Below, piece by piece: positions 8,390 to 14,831 of a stretch of 18,583 nucleotides of DNA. The translations under genes and the position numbers were made by a program. Under the pieces are notes generated by a model. That model had not been told where the DNA came from and ran no database searches. It saw nothing but the letters and a program-made list of their open reading frames with translations. Source of the stretch: an uncultured Pseudomonadota bacterium (GTDB lineage Bacteria > Pseudomonadota > Gammaproteobacteria > Steroidobacterales > Steroidobacteraceae); NCBI GenBank assembly GCA_903890265.1, contig CAITAM010000032.1, positions 1-18,583 on the forward strand. Reading direction: 5' to 3'. Each line of letters opens with the position of its first letter. Within the stretch, counting starts at the first letter, position 1.

Positions 8390-8467
8390 ATGGGCTGGCT
8401 GATGGGCTGGCTGATGGGCTGGCTGATGGGCTGGCCGATGGGCTGGCTGATGGGCTGGCCGATGGGC
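8390..8467 (+). repeat. 12-bp tandem repeat array
   Basis: Six full units of ATGGGCTGGCTG (units 4 and 6 read ATGGGCTGGCCG) followed by a six-base partial unit. Because the unit is a multiple of three, repetition does not itself introduce stops, and a forward frame (MGWL/MGWP), a second forward frame (GLAD) and a reverse frame (QPIS/QPIG) all remain open through it. The C/T alternation at one position suggests expansion by slippage or unequal exchange. Confidence 0.9.
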
Positions 8468-8492
8468 GATTTTTTATCGCCGCTGGTGTACC

Positions 8493-8519
8493 GCCGATGG
8501 CTTATTGCCGATGGCTTAT
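8493..8519 (+). repeat. Short direct duplication next to the tandem array
   Basis: GCCGATGGCTTAT occurs at 8493-8505 and again at 8507-8519 with one base between. The GCCGATGG core also matches the junction of the 12-bp units just upstream, so this may be a diverged extension of the same array. Confidence 0.7.
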
Positions 8520-8707
8520 CCCGGATCGCCTGGCGCCGTGCGCTGATTGCTCGAACGACCGGCGATGCGGCGCGCTGTGCTGGACGCACGATGCGCCCGA
8601 CGCGAAAGAGAATGCGAGGCGCGCGAATCTGTGCCGTGCCGCGCGACGAATAAGCTCACAGCCCGACACATCCCTGGCGGGTTCTACTCCACACACCGAG
8701 GTCATCC

Positions 8708-9217
8708 ATGACACCGATTCGCGCTCTGCGCTCAGGCGCTGCTGCCATTGCTCTTTCATTCTTCGCGGCGGGTGCCGTCCACGCCGACATGTCCGACACG
8801 ATGATGAAGAAGGACATCGTCGACACGGCAGTTGCCGCCGGCGATTTCAAGACCCTGGCCACGGCGCTCAAGGCCGCGGGGCTCGTCGACACGCTGAAGG
8901 GCAAGGGCCCGTTCACGGTCTTCGCACCGACCGATGCAGCCTTCGCCAAGCTGCCGGCCGGTACCGTCGAGACGCTGCTGAAGCCCGAGAACAAGGCCAA
9001 GCTCACCTCGATCCTGACCTACCACGTGGTCGCGGGTGACGTGAAGGCGGCGGACGTCGTGAAGCTGACCTCGGCCAAGACCGTCAACGGCCAGTCGGTG
9101 GCGATCAAGGCGCACGACGGCATGGTCATGATCGACAGCGCGCACGTCGTGAAGGCCGACATCGCGGCCTCGAACGGCACGATCCACGTGATCGACACGG
9201 TGCTGATGCCGAAGTGA
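8708..9217 (+). CDS. Secreted fasciclin (FAS1) domain protein
   Basis: 169 aa. A signal peptide covers about residues 1-26 (cleavage near VHA). The rest is a single FAS1 domain: DIVDTAVAAGDFKTLATAL (about 36-54), the GPFTVFAPTDAAFAKLP box (H1-type motif, about 67-83), LTYHVVAGDV (near 103) and the closing NGTIHVIDTVLMP (H2-type motif). FAS1 proteins mediate adhesion or extracellular protein interactions; single-domain secreted bacterial forms are common and mostly uncharacterised. GAGG lies 6 nt before the ATG. It is a monocistronic unit ended by the hairpin at 9224-9255. Confidence 0.95.
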   Translation: MTPIRALRSGAAAIALSFFAAGAVHADMSDTMMKKDIVDTAVAAGDFKTLATALKAAGLVDTLKGKGPFTVFAPTDAAFAKLPAGTVETLLKPENKAKLTSILTYHVVAGDVKAADVVKLTSAKTVNGQSVAIKAHDGMVMIDSAHVVKADIAASNGTIHVIDTVLMPK

Positions 9218-9223
9218 GGACGA

Positions 9224-9255
9224 CGCGCCCCGGGCCCGGAAGGGTCCGGGGCGCG
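9224..9255. terminator. 14-bp GC hairpin between convergent genes
   Basis: CGCGCCCCGGGCCC (9224-9237) pairs with GGGTCCGGGGCGCG (9242-9255) over a GGAA tetraloop, with one G-T pair. It starts 7 nt after the fasciclin stop and ends 5 nt before the stop of the convergent transporter gene, so it can serve both. There is no T tract. Confidence 0.6.
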
Positions 9256-9260
9256 GTCAC

Positions 9261-10190
9261 TTAAGGTTGCTTCCGCGGCGGCGTCTGGCTGAGCGCCACG
9301 CCGCCAAGGATCAGGGCAGCCGAGAGCGCCATGATCCCCGTGGGCTGCTCACCGAGCACGAGCCACGCCCAGAGAATGCCAAAGAGCGGCACGAGGTAGG
9401 TCACGGACGACGCGCGCAGCGCGCCCACCCGGCGGATGAGCCGGTAGTAGAGGACGAAGGCGAGGCCGGTGCACAGCCCACCGAGCAGCAGCGCACTGGT
9501 CCACGACCGGCCGTCCGGCGGCACGGCGGGCCAGGTGAGCCAGGCGAGTGGTGCGAGCAGCACGCTGCCGCAGAGGAGCGTCGCCGCGGCGAGCGCACTC
9601 GCCGGGATCGTCGCCGTGTGGCGGCGGATGAGATTCGCGCCGATACCGTAGAGAAATGCCGCGAACGTGCCCGCGAGCGCCGGCACGCCAATGCTGGCAC
9701 CGGCCAGGCGCCCGCTCGCGAGCACGATCACGCCGGCGAACCCGGCCGCGAGGCCTACCGCGCGGCGCGGGCTGATCGCATCCCCGTAGAGCACGTAGGC
9801 CACCGCCGCGGTAAAGAGCACGGCCATCGAGTTCGTAATGGCGCCGACGCCGGCCGGCGCATGGCGGGCCGCCCACGCGAACAGCACGAACGGGATGGCG
9901 GAGTTCACGCAGGCAATGCCGGCCAGGCGCAGCCAGAGCGCCCGGCTGAAGCGGCTGCGCTCCCGCCAGAGGAAGGGCGCGAGAATCAACGCGCCGAGCG
10001 CGAGACGCACCTCGACCAGGGGTATCGCACCGAACGCCGGGGCCGCGATGCGCATGAACAGGAACGAGCCGCCCCAGATCGCGCCGAGCAGGCCGATCTC
10101 GGCCACCGTGAGGAGCGGTGAGCCGTCGATGCTCGCCGGGGCCGACGGTGAGGGCTCCGAACCGGGTGAGCGCACAGGTGACTGACTCAT
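9261..10190 (-). CDS. EamA/DMT-superfamily transporter
   Basis: 309 aa with about ten hydrophobic helices in two similar halves, as in the drug/metabolite transporter superfamily (RhaT/EamA type). Near the start, GAIWGGSFLFMRIA (about 36-49) is the typical first-helix motif. The second half has YGIGANLIRR and the terminal VPLFGILWAWLVLGE, matching the conserved P-x-x-x-x-x-x-G-E ending of the EamA repeat. It is an inner-membrane exporter of metabolites or amino acids, but the substrate cannot be inferred. A GAGGAA lies 7 nt before the ATG. It faces the fasciclin gene at its 3' end and is divergent from the antitoxin gene. Confidence 0.92.
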   Translation of the reverse strand: MSQSPVRSPGSEPSPSAPASIDGSPLLTVAEIGLLGAIWGGSFLFMRIAAPAFGAIPLVEVRLALGALILAPFLWRERSRFSRALWLRLAGIACVNSAIPFVLFAWAARHAPAGVGAITNSMAVLFTAAVAYVLYGDAISPRRAVGLAAGFAGVIVLASGRLAGASIGVPALAGTFAAFLYGIGANLIRRHTATIPASALAAATLLCGSVLLAPLAWLTWPAVPPDGRSWTSALLLGGLCTGLAFVLYYRLIRRVGALRASSVTYLVPLFGILWAWLVLGEQPTGIMALSAALILGGVALSQTPPRKQP

Positions 10191-10382
10191 ACAGATTCCT
10201 CGAACGTCCGGGCGGCGGCGGGCTGGGCGCGGGTCGATCGGTGAGGGGAGGCGGCTCGCCCCGGTTCAGGCAACGCGCGACGCCGGACCGCAGACCCGAT
10301 TGCGTGCCGCGCAGTGTAACTGCCGATCGTGGCTTGCGGCGTCGCGCTGCTGGCGTTCGGCACCAGAATCCGCCAACGTAGC

Positions 10383-10413
10383 TGGCACAAGCTTCGTTCG
10401 CCATAGCGTGCCA
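10383..10413. promoter_or_regulatory. Inverted repeat before the antitoxin gene (candidate operator)
   Basis: TGGCAC (10383-10388) and GTGCCA (10408-10413) form perfect 6-bp arms ending 4 nt before the antitoxin ATG. Phd/YefM antitoxins normally repress their own operon by binding palindromes overlapping the start region, so the position fits. The 19-nt spacer is long and the match could be chance. Confidence 0.3.
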
Positions 10414-10417
10414 TCCG

Positions 10418-10666
10418 ATGCGAAAAGTGAACATTCACGACGCGAAGTCGACCCTGTCCAAGCTCGTCGAGGCGGCAGAGGCGGGTGAGGACATCGTTCT
10501 ATTTCGAGCGGGACGCCCGGTGGCGAGGATCACGCGCTTGGCACCGGCGCAGGGCATCCGCTTTGGCACGGGCAAGGGCATCGTCAGTCGCATCGATCCG
10601 GGCTTCGACAAGCCAATGACGGCGCGGCAGCGCAAGGCCCTCGTCGGTGGTGCGCTCGAGCCGTGA
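10418..10666 (+). CDS. Phd/YefM-type antitoxin (prevent-host-death family)
   Basis: 82 aa. The N-terminus MRKVNIHDAKSTLSKLVEAA followed by EAGEDIVLFRAGRPVARI (about 21-38) is the signature of the Phd_antitox DNA-binding and dimerisation fold. The C-terminal half (GIRFGTGKGIVSRIDPGFDK) is the toxin-neutralising tail typical of antitoxins paired with PIN-domain (VapC-like) toxins. Its stop overlaps a GTG in the 4-nt GTGA arrangement usual for such operons, but the toxin that follows is broken (see the next feature). No strong ribosome site is visible before the ATG. Confidence 0.88.
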   Translation: MRKVNIHDAKSTLSKLVEAAEAGEDIVLFRAGRPVARITRLAPAQGIRFGTGKGIVSRIDPGFDKPMTARQRKALVGGALEP

Positions 10667-10725
10667 GGCCCTTGCTCGATACGCACGTGATGTCGTAAGT
10701 GCTGGACGGCAGTCCACGTCGCTAG
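10663..10725 (+). pseudogene. Remnant of a PIN-domain (VapC-like) toxin
   Basis: Starting at the overlapping GTG the frame reads VRPLLDTHVMS, stop, VLDGSPRR, stop. PIN toxins paired with this antitoxin type typically begin with (M/V)xxLLDTHxxLWWL followed by a DGSPRL-like segment. The remnant aligns to that without any indel, with a TAA (10696-10698) in place of the first Trp codon. It keeps the first catalytic Asp (LLD) but ends after about 20 codons at the 3' end of the convergent RIO kinase gene, so the remaining 100 or more residues are absent. Confidence 0.75.
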
Positions 10726-11579
10726 GGACTCTCGCTCGCCTCCCGGCGCCTCTGCCGCTCTTCGGCCTCGAATCGCTCGTCCTCGATATGCAGCAGGACG
10801 CCCTCGACGTCGGCGGCAGTCGTGTCGTGCGTGAAGCGACCGGTCAGCGGCGTGGTCGGGGTCAGCGCGCCATCCTCGTACAGCGCCCAGATCTCGTGCG
10901 CGTACTCGGTCTCAAGGAGCTCGGGCGCCGCCCGGCCGAACGTCGCCCGCATGTTGTTGACGTCGCGCTCCAGGATCCGGAAGGCGTTGTTGTTGCCCGC
11001 GGCGTTCACGGCCTGCGGCAGGTCGATGATGACCGGCCCGTCGGCGTCGACCAGCACGTTGAACTCCGACAGGTCGCCGTGAATGACGCCGGCGCAGAGC
11101 ATCCGCACGATCTGCTCGACCATGAAAGCGTGCCACTGCCGGGCCTGATCGGGGGTGAGTTCCACGTCACCGAGGCGAGGGGCGGGATCGCCGACGGCGT
11201 CACGGACGAGTTCCATCAGGAGTACGCCCTCGTGGACGAGGCTCGGCTTCGGCACCCGGACGCCGACCGCGGCGAGCCGGTAGAGGGCATCGACCTCGGC
11301 GTTCTTCCACTCGGCTTCCTGCACCCGTCGTCCGTGCCGGCCGCGCTTGCCGGTGGCGCGCGCGTCCCGGCTGTTCCGGGTCTTGCGGCCTTCCTGGTAC
11401 TGGGCGAGGTTCTTGAAGCTCCGTTGCTCGGCGTCCTTGTACGCCTTCGCACACAGGAGCTGCCCGTCGGTGCCAAGGACGATGAAGACGGAGGCTTCCT
11501 TGCCGCTTTTCAGGCGCCGGACCACGGCATCGATCAGGCCGTCGTCGATCAGGGGCTGGAGGCTGGTCGGGATTTTCAT
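10722..11579 (-). CDS. RIO-family protein serine kinase (bacterial RIO1-like)
   Basis: 285 aa from the chosen ATG; an in-frame ATG 11 codons upstream (11612) would give 296 aa. The internal start begins MKIPTSLQPLIDDGLIDAVV, the usual opening of bacterial RIO kinases, and has GGAG 4 nt before it. Motifs: the ATP-loop SGKEASVF (about 26-33), a lysine in CAKAYK (about 43-48), the catalytic loop HGDLSEFNVLV and the metal-binding IIDLPQAV. The RIO-type flexible loop is the arginine-rich RKTRNSRDARATGKRGRHGR region. Archaeal and eukaryotic RIO proteins act in ribosome maturation; the bacterial role is not established. The gene is convergent with the antitoxin locus, and its stop codon overlaps the toxin remnant. 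Confidence 0.93.
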   Translation of the reverse strand: MKIPTSLQPLIDDGLIDAVVRRLKSGKEASVFIVLGTDGQLLCAKAYKDAEQRSFKNLAQYQEGRKTRNSRDARATGKRGRHGRRVQEAEWKNAEVDALYRLAAVGVRVPKPSLVHEGVLLMELVRDAVGDPAPRLGDVELTPDQARQWHAFMVEQIVRMLCAGVIHGDLSEFNVLVDADGPVIIDLPQAVNAAGNNNAFRILERDVNNMRATFGRAAPELLETEYAHEIWALYEDGALTPTTPLTGRFTHDTTAADVEGVLLHIEDERFEAEERQRRREASESP

Positions 11580-11813
11580 CGGGCTCCGCGGGCTGCCGCT
11601 CGTCGCTGCCATGTCGGGCGGTCAACCGAGAAAACGCTCTCGGCGCGCCGCTCGGGGCCGGCGCCCATTGTAGGCTGATTGCGGACCGGACCTGAGTGCC
11701 GTTGCGCAAGATCCCGTCGTTATATCCTGAGGCCCCGTCGGGCTCGACGGGCAAATTCCGACCGGTTCAAACTCACTGACCAACCGGAGGAAAATTTCTG
11801 CGGAGGCGGCGGG

Positions 11814-12395
11814 ATGAACGGGCAAGCGCTACGCACCAACCTTCCGCTGGCACCCACGCTTGCCGTGCTCCTGGTCCTTGGCTCGTTGCTCGGTGCCGGA
11901 TGCGTCGGAGTCCGCGCGAGCGACACCGTCGGCCCCCGAGTCACGCTGCCGGCGTCACCCGGTTGGTACGCGGGGCAACGGGTCTACTACATCACGACGG
12001 AAATCACCGATCTCACGATGGCGAAGAACGCGGGCTACACCTACGCGCCGCGCCTCGGCGATGCCGTACCCGCCTACCCGAAACCGCCCGGCGTGCGAAC
12101 GGTACTCGAGCGGGTCTATAAGTTTCCGAACGGCGAGCAGGACGCGGTGTTTGCATCAGCACCCACCCCGCCGGGCCCCGCGAGCACGGACAAGGTCTAC
12201 AGCCCGCTGTGGATCGCCTACCTCGTCCGCTGGAAGGAAGGAGCGGGCAGGCGCGTGCTGACCAGTGAGGAGGCGGTTCTCGCGGCGGGGGACGCCGGCG
12301 ACGTCAGTGTCGAACGTACCGATATCGTCATCAACTGCCCGATCGTCTGGACGGCGACCGGTGGCCCCTTGCCGGGAGCGGAACTCCGCCGCTGA
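11814..12395 (+). CDS. Exported protein of unknown function, possible lipoprotein
   Basis: 193 aa from the ATG with GGAGG 8 nt upstream; the frame is open further 5' but without a comparable site. Residues about 13-30 form a hydrophobic export signal ending LGSLLGAGC. C30 could be lipidated although the -3 residue is Gly, so a type I cleavage after VRA (about 35) is also possible. The mature part is rich in Tyr/Pro (GWYAGQRVYYITTEITD at about 50-66, SPLWIAYLVRW at about 130-140) and ends with INCPIVW, whose C175 is the only other cysteine. It resembles a family of uncharacterised exported bacterial proteins; I cannot name it with confidence. It stands alone and ends in a clear terminator. Confidence 0.75.
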   Translation: MNGQALRTNLPLAPTLAVLLVLGSLLGAGCVGVRASDTVGPRVTLPASPGWYAGQRVYYITTEITDLTMAKNAGYTYAPRLGDAVPAYPKPPGVRTVLERVYKFPNGEQDAVFASAPTPPGPASTDKVYSPLWIAYLVRWKEGAGRRVLTSEEAVLAAGDAGDVSVERTDIVINCPIVWTATGGPLPGAELRR

Positions 12396-12416
12396 TCAAG
12401 GCACCGTGGACGCCTT

Positions 12417-12440
12417 GCGCGGAGTCTCCGCGCTTTGATT
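12417..12440 (+). terminator. Rho-independent terminator
   Basis: GCGCGGA (12417-12423) and TCCGCGC (12427-12433) form a 7-bp stem with a 3-nt loop, followed by TTTGATT. It lies 21 nt after the stop of the exported-protein gene. The T tract is short and interrupted, but position and stem are good. Confidence 0.65.
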
Positions 12441-13257
12441 CCGCTACTCGCAGTCGTGACTCGACGAAGGTCGGCGCCCGGGGCGAGTGCACGGGAGGTT
12501 GTAGCGAGGGTCGGCCGGGACCGGCCGAACGGCGCCGAGGCCCATTGTTTTCGATAGTCGAGTTTATGCGTATTTTGTTACCAGGCGACGGCGGCTCTGG
12601 CGCAGACCGATCGAGAACGTGGCCTCCAAGATGTCGACCGCTATCGGGACGCAAGCCTGCGATACGGGGCGTTAGGGACGCGCCGTTGCGCTCACGACGT
12701 CGGGATGCACGGGGCCTCCGATTCTGCTCAGGAGCTCCAAGCCAGGCTTGCGACCCGATCGAAGGTCCCGGCCCCAATCCCTCCGACCTCAAGCGGTCGC
12801 AACGTAAGTCCCGCAATTTCTGCACGTCGAAGCGCCCGTGGATCCGGCAGAGTCACCCACCCGGCGGACCTCCCCCGTTCCGTCGTACTTGCCCGGGTCA
12901 GAAAAAAAGGCGAGCGTTGAGTAACCGGTGCTCGGCCGGGCCGGCGGTATGGGGCGATGGCCGAAGCCCCGTTGTGAAGCGCCGGGCGACCCGGGTCTTT
13001 GTCCGACCAAGGTCGTCGAGGGAGCGTGCCGTCGTCGTCGTGCAGCGAAGCCATCGGAGCGAGGCCCGCCCCCTCGGCTGACCGAACGGTAAGAGATGGC
13101 GGGTGAGTGGGGTCCCGTGAGCGACGCCAACACGGCGATCCTTGCGCGCTCGGTGTCGCAGGGCGCCAAAGCGCTCCGGCGCAGGCGCCTCCCGCAGCGC
13201 GCGCGGCGAGGTCACCGTCCAAGCGCAGGCTCCAGCCCCTCACGCGACGACCCGGAT
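12441..13257. other. Gene-less stretch of about 0.8 kb
   Basis: Several frames are open on both strands because of high GC, but their translations are Arg/Ser/Pro-rich without domains, membrane segments, signal peptides or ribosome sites, and none shows the GC3 codon bias of the flanking genes. Visible structure is limited to a perfect palindrome at 12511-12528, an AT-rich island at 12544-12582 (GTTTTCGATAGTCGAGTTTA and following) and an A7 run at 12902-12908. On the minus strand that run becomes a T7 tract after a weak GC stem, which might be a terminator. The motifs of tmRNA, RNase P RNA and 6S RNA were looked for and not seen. Confidence 0.5.
12511..12528. repeat. Perfect 8-bp-arm inverted repeat
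   Basis: TCGGCCGG (12511-12518), GA, CCGGCCGA (12521-12528). With a 2-nt centre it is more like a protein-binding palindrome than a hairpin. It sits about 30 bp before the AT-rich island. Confidence 0.5.
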
Positions 13258-13288
13258 AAAAAAAGCGGACCCACTTCCGCAGGTCCGC
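13258..13288 (-). terminator. Rho-independent terminator of the PEP-CTERM gene
   Basis: On the minus strand GCGGACC (13288-13282) pairs with GGTCCGC (13271-13265) over a 10-nt loop and is followed directly by seven T residues (13264-13258). This is the most canonical intrinsic terminator in the window. It lies about 140 nt after the stop of the leftward PEP-CTERM gene. Confidence 0.85.
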
Positions 13289-13353
13289 CTTCCGGCGACA
13301 AGACCCCTCACCACGACTCGCAGCGCGACGTCGCAGGGCGTCCTGACAAGCCT

Positions 13354-13373
13354 GGACTGCGCTTGCGCAGTCC
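13354..13373. repeat. 9-bp-arm inverted repeat in the 3' region of the PEP-CTERM gene
   Basis: GGACTGCGC (13354-13362), TT, GCGCAGTCC (13365-13373). It lies between the PEP-CTERM stop and its terminator, so the transcript would carry two successive stems. The first may protect the 3' end or help termination; it has no T tract of its own. Confidence 0.55.
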
Positions 13374-13427
13374 TGTCTGCTCTCGACGGGCGTGCCGCCG
13401 CAGATCCGGTCGGTACCGGCGGATCCG

Positions 13428-14174
13428 CTACGACGCTGTCGCGAGACGTGCCTTGGGCCTGCGACGGCTGACTACCCATCCGCCAACGGTCACGCCAATC
13501 ATCATGAGCGGCAGCGTACCGGGTTCAGGTACGGAGGCCACGACAAGGTCGACGTCGTAGTGGAGCGGGCGATCGCCGTCGACCATCCACACCGTGTAGG
13601 TGCCCGCCCCGAGGCTTCCCGAGAAGTTTGACGGCAGCGTCGGAAAGCCAGGCTCGCTCGACGCGGCGAGCGCCGGCAGCAGGTCAGTGCCGATCTGCGG
13701 TGTGCCCGGCAGCGTGTAGCCCAGAAGTCCGGCCGGCGTTGGATTGGTCGGGTCCACAGGCGCTGTCGGACCACGGTAAATGCCAAGGAAAAACCGGTCA
13801 CCCGAGGTGATTGTCGAGTCACCGACAAGGTCAAAATGCGACAACACGTCGCCCGCCGCCACGGTAAACGTCACGAAATCGTCGTCCTGGTTCGCCAGGG
13901 CGCCGTGGCCACCGGGGATCGGGGCGCCCGAGGGAATGCTCGAGCCGACAACGAAGTTGTTGCCGACAGCCAGCGTTCCAATGGAGGTCGGCGCGTTGGG
14001 CGAGTTTGAAAGATCACCCTGCGTTGCTTCGTTGTAGCTGATGGCGTTTGCCGTCCCCGCGACCGCCGCGAGCAACGCACACACCGTGAGCCGGCACAGG
14101 GCCGGTCGAAGACGGGTTCCGCCGCTGACGCGTAGGGCGTCGTGAGCTGAGCCAACTGCACGTGAACCGAGCAT
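13428..14174 (-). CDS. PEP-CTERM sorting-domain protein
   Basis: 248 aa. It has a long N-region, then a signal-peptide core LTVCALLAAVAGTANA with cleavage after A44. The C-terminus shows the full PEP-CTERM tripartite signal: VPEPGT (215-220), a hydrophobic helix (LPLMMIGVTVGGWVVS) and an RRR cluster (237-239). Such proteins are cleaved at the PEP motif by an exosortase and end up at the surface or in the exopolysaccharide matrix. The body is Gly/Asp/Thr-rich with DDDFVTFTVAAGDVLSHFDL and GTYTVWMVDG segments, resembling small beta-sandwich modules of other PEP-CTERM proteins. AAGGGG lies 7 nt before the ATG. No exosortase gene is in the window, so it must lie elsewhere. Confidence 0.9.
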   Translation of the reverse strand: MLGSRAVGSAHDALRVSGGTRLRPALCRLTVCALLAAVAGTANAISYNEATQGDLSNSPNAPTSIGTLAVGNNFVVGSSIPSGAPIPGGHGALANQDDDFVTFTVAAGDVLSHFDLVGDSTITSGDRFFLGIYRGPTAPVDPTNPTPAGLLGYTLPGTPQIGTDLLPALAASSEPGFPTLPSNFSGSLGAGTYTVWMVDGDRPLHYDVDLVVASVPEPGTLPLMMIGVTVGGWVVSRRRPKARLATAS

Positions 14175-14831
14175 GAGATTTCCCCTTGATGTTGTTTAAA
14201 TCGGAATCAAAGACTTGAACGCACGACCCCTTCGGCCTGAGTGGAAGCAGTCACGAATTCCCGCCACCGTTGCATCTTCGACAGGCCCCGGACTCCCATC
14301 GATCACCCCCGGGGACGTGCCAGTGACACGCCTGGATCATCACCGGGCCCGGCGCGGGCACGCAAGTTCATGCGACAAAAAAGGCTTTTCAGGGATCGGG
14401 CGCCCCGAATCGAACGCCAATCGCGGGCCGCGCCCGTCGCGTGCGCACGGCGTCCGTGTCTGGCGGACGAGCGTGTACTACACTCCCCGCGACCGCTCAG
14501 CGTGGCGGCGAACCGCCGCCGACTGCGCGGCCGTCGCGGGCGAACCGGTGCCGACCCATGAAAAACGACCCTTTAGGTTGGCTGTACGCAGGCGCACCGA
14601 GCGGCCGCAACGCCTGCGCCACTACCCCTGCGCTGGCCGCTGGTCGAGCAATCGCCGCGCGTGGCGTCGAGCCGGCCCTCGTCCGTCCCGGGGTCACCCA
14701 CCGCCGCGCCGCCGCACGCCGCACCACCGGACCCGTTCACGCCCGCGTAACACCGGTTGATGCCGTGCCGGGCCGCATTCGTCGCATTCCGGCACGACGT
14801 CCGATCGGCCGGGGATAATCGAAGCACCACC
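14175..14831. other. Divergent intergenic region between the PEP-CTERM gene and the LytS/LytTR operon
   Basis: About 650 bp that should carry the promoters of both units. An AT-rich segment at about 14188-14215 is the likely PEP-CTERM promoter side. Toward the operon are a GTGTACTACACT at about 14471-14482 (a TACACT -10-like element), a GGCGG-CGAA-CCGCC hairpin near 14502-14515, the inverted repeat at 14764-14796 and a GATAAT at about 14813-14818. An 86-codon frame starting MKNDPLGWLY at 14560 has no ribosome site and an arginine-rich tail, and is not called. Confidence 0.4.
14764..14796. promoter_or_regulatory. Inverted repeat with internal direct repeat upstream of the kinase gene (candidate operator)
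   Basis: CGTGCCGG (14764-14771) and CCGGCACG (14789-14796) are perfect 8-bp arms. Between them CGCATTC occurs twice in direct orientation (14774-14780 and 14783-14789). It ends 35 nt before the kinase ATG and would overlap the promoter. LytTR regulators usually bind spaced direct repeats, so autoregulation is possible, but the 9-bp period here is shorter than usual. Confidence 0.35.

Larger units (their letters stand above)
8127..8707. other. Gene-poor region with hairpin and tandem repeats before the fasciclin gene
   Basis: About 580 bp without a supported gene. It contains a 10-bp-arm perfect inverted repeat (8313-8336), a TATAAT at 8355-8360 that could be a -10 element although no matching -35 is seen, the 12-bp tandem array (8390-8467), a small GGCGAT/ATCGCC hairpin (8465-8481) and a 14-bp duplication (8493-8519). 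The last 180 bp show nothing further except the GAGG ribosome site for the fasciclin gene. Confidence 0.5.

Noticed and set aside
8374..8653. Possible small protein with MGWL repeats
   Set aside because: The frame stays open through a 12-bp repeat that cannot introduce stops by repetition. No ribosome site is visible and the C-terminal half is Arg-rich random-looking sequence. Kept only as a finding on the repeat.
9267..10121. A 284-codon plus-strand frame opposite the EamA transporter
   Set aside because: Composition is Arg/Glu/His-rich and domain-free, while the minus strand encodes ten clear membrane helices.
10383..10397. TGGCAC-N5-type sigma-54 promoter before the antitoxin
   Set aside because: The -24 half matches, but the -12 half reads TCGT rather than TTGC, so the essential GC is absent.
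12545..13081. Overlapping open frames on both strands in the long gap (for example 178 codons on plus, 171 on minus)
   Set aside because: No codon bias like the neighbours, no start signals and no recognisable domain; open frames of this size are expected in such GC-rich DNA.
12441..13257. Group II intron, RNase P RNA, tmRNA or 6S RNA in the gap
   Set aside because: The conserved sequence blocks of these RNAs (for example the domain V hairpin, or the GAGGAAAGTCCGGGC block of RNase P RNA) were looked for on both strands and not found.
14560..14818. An 86-codon frame starting MKNDPLGWLY before the kinase gene
   Set aside because: No ribosome site, and an Arg/Pro-rich tail that crosses the candidate operator. 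It is more likely leader or intergenic sequence.
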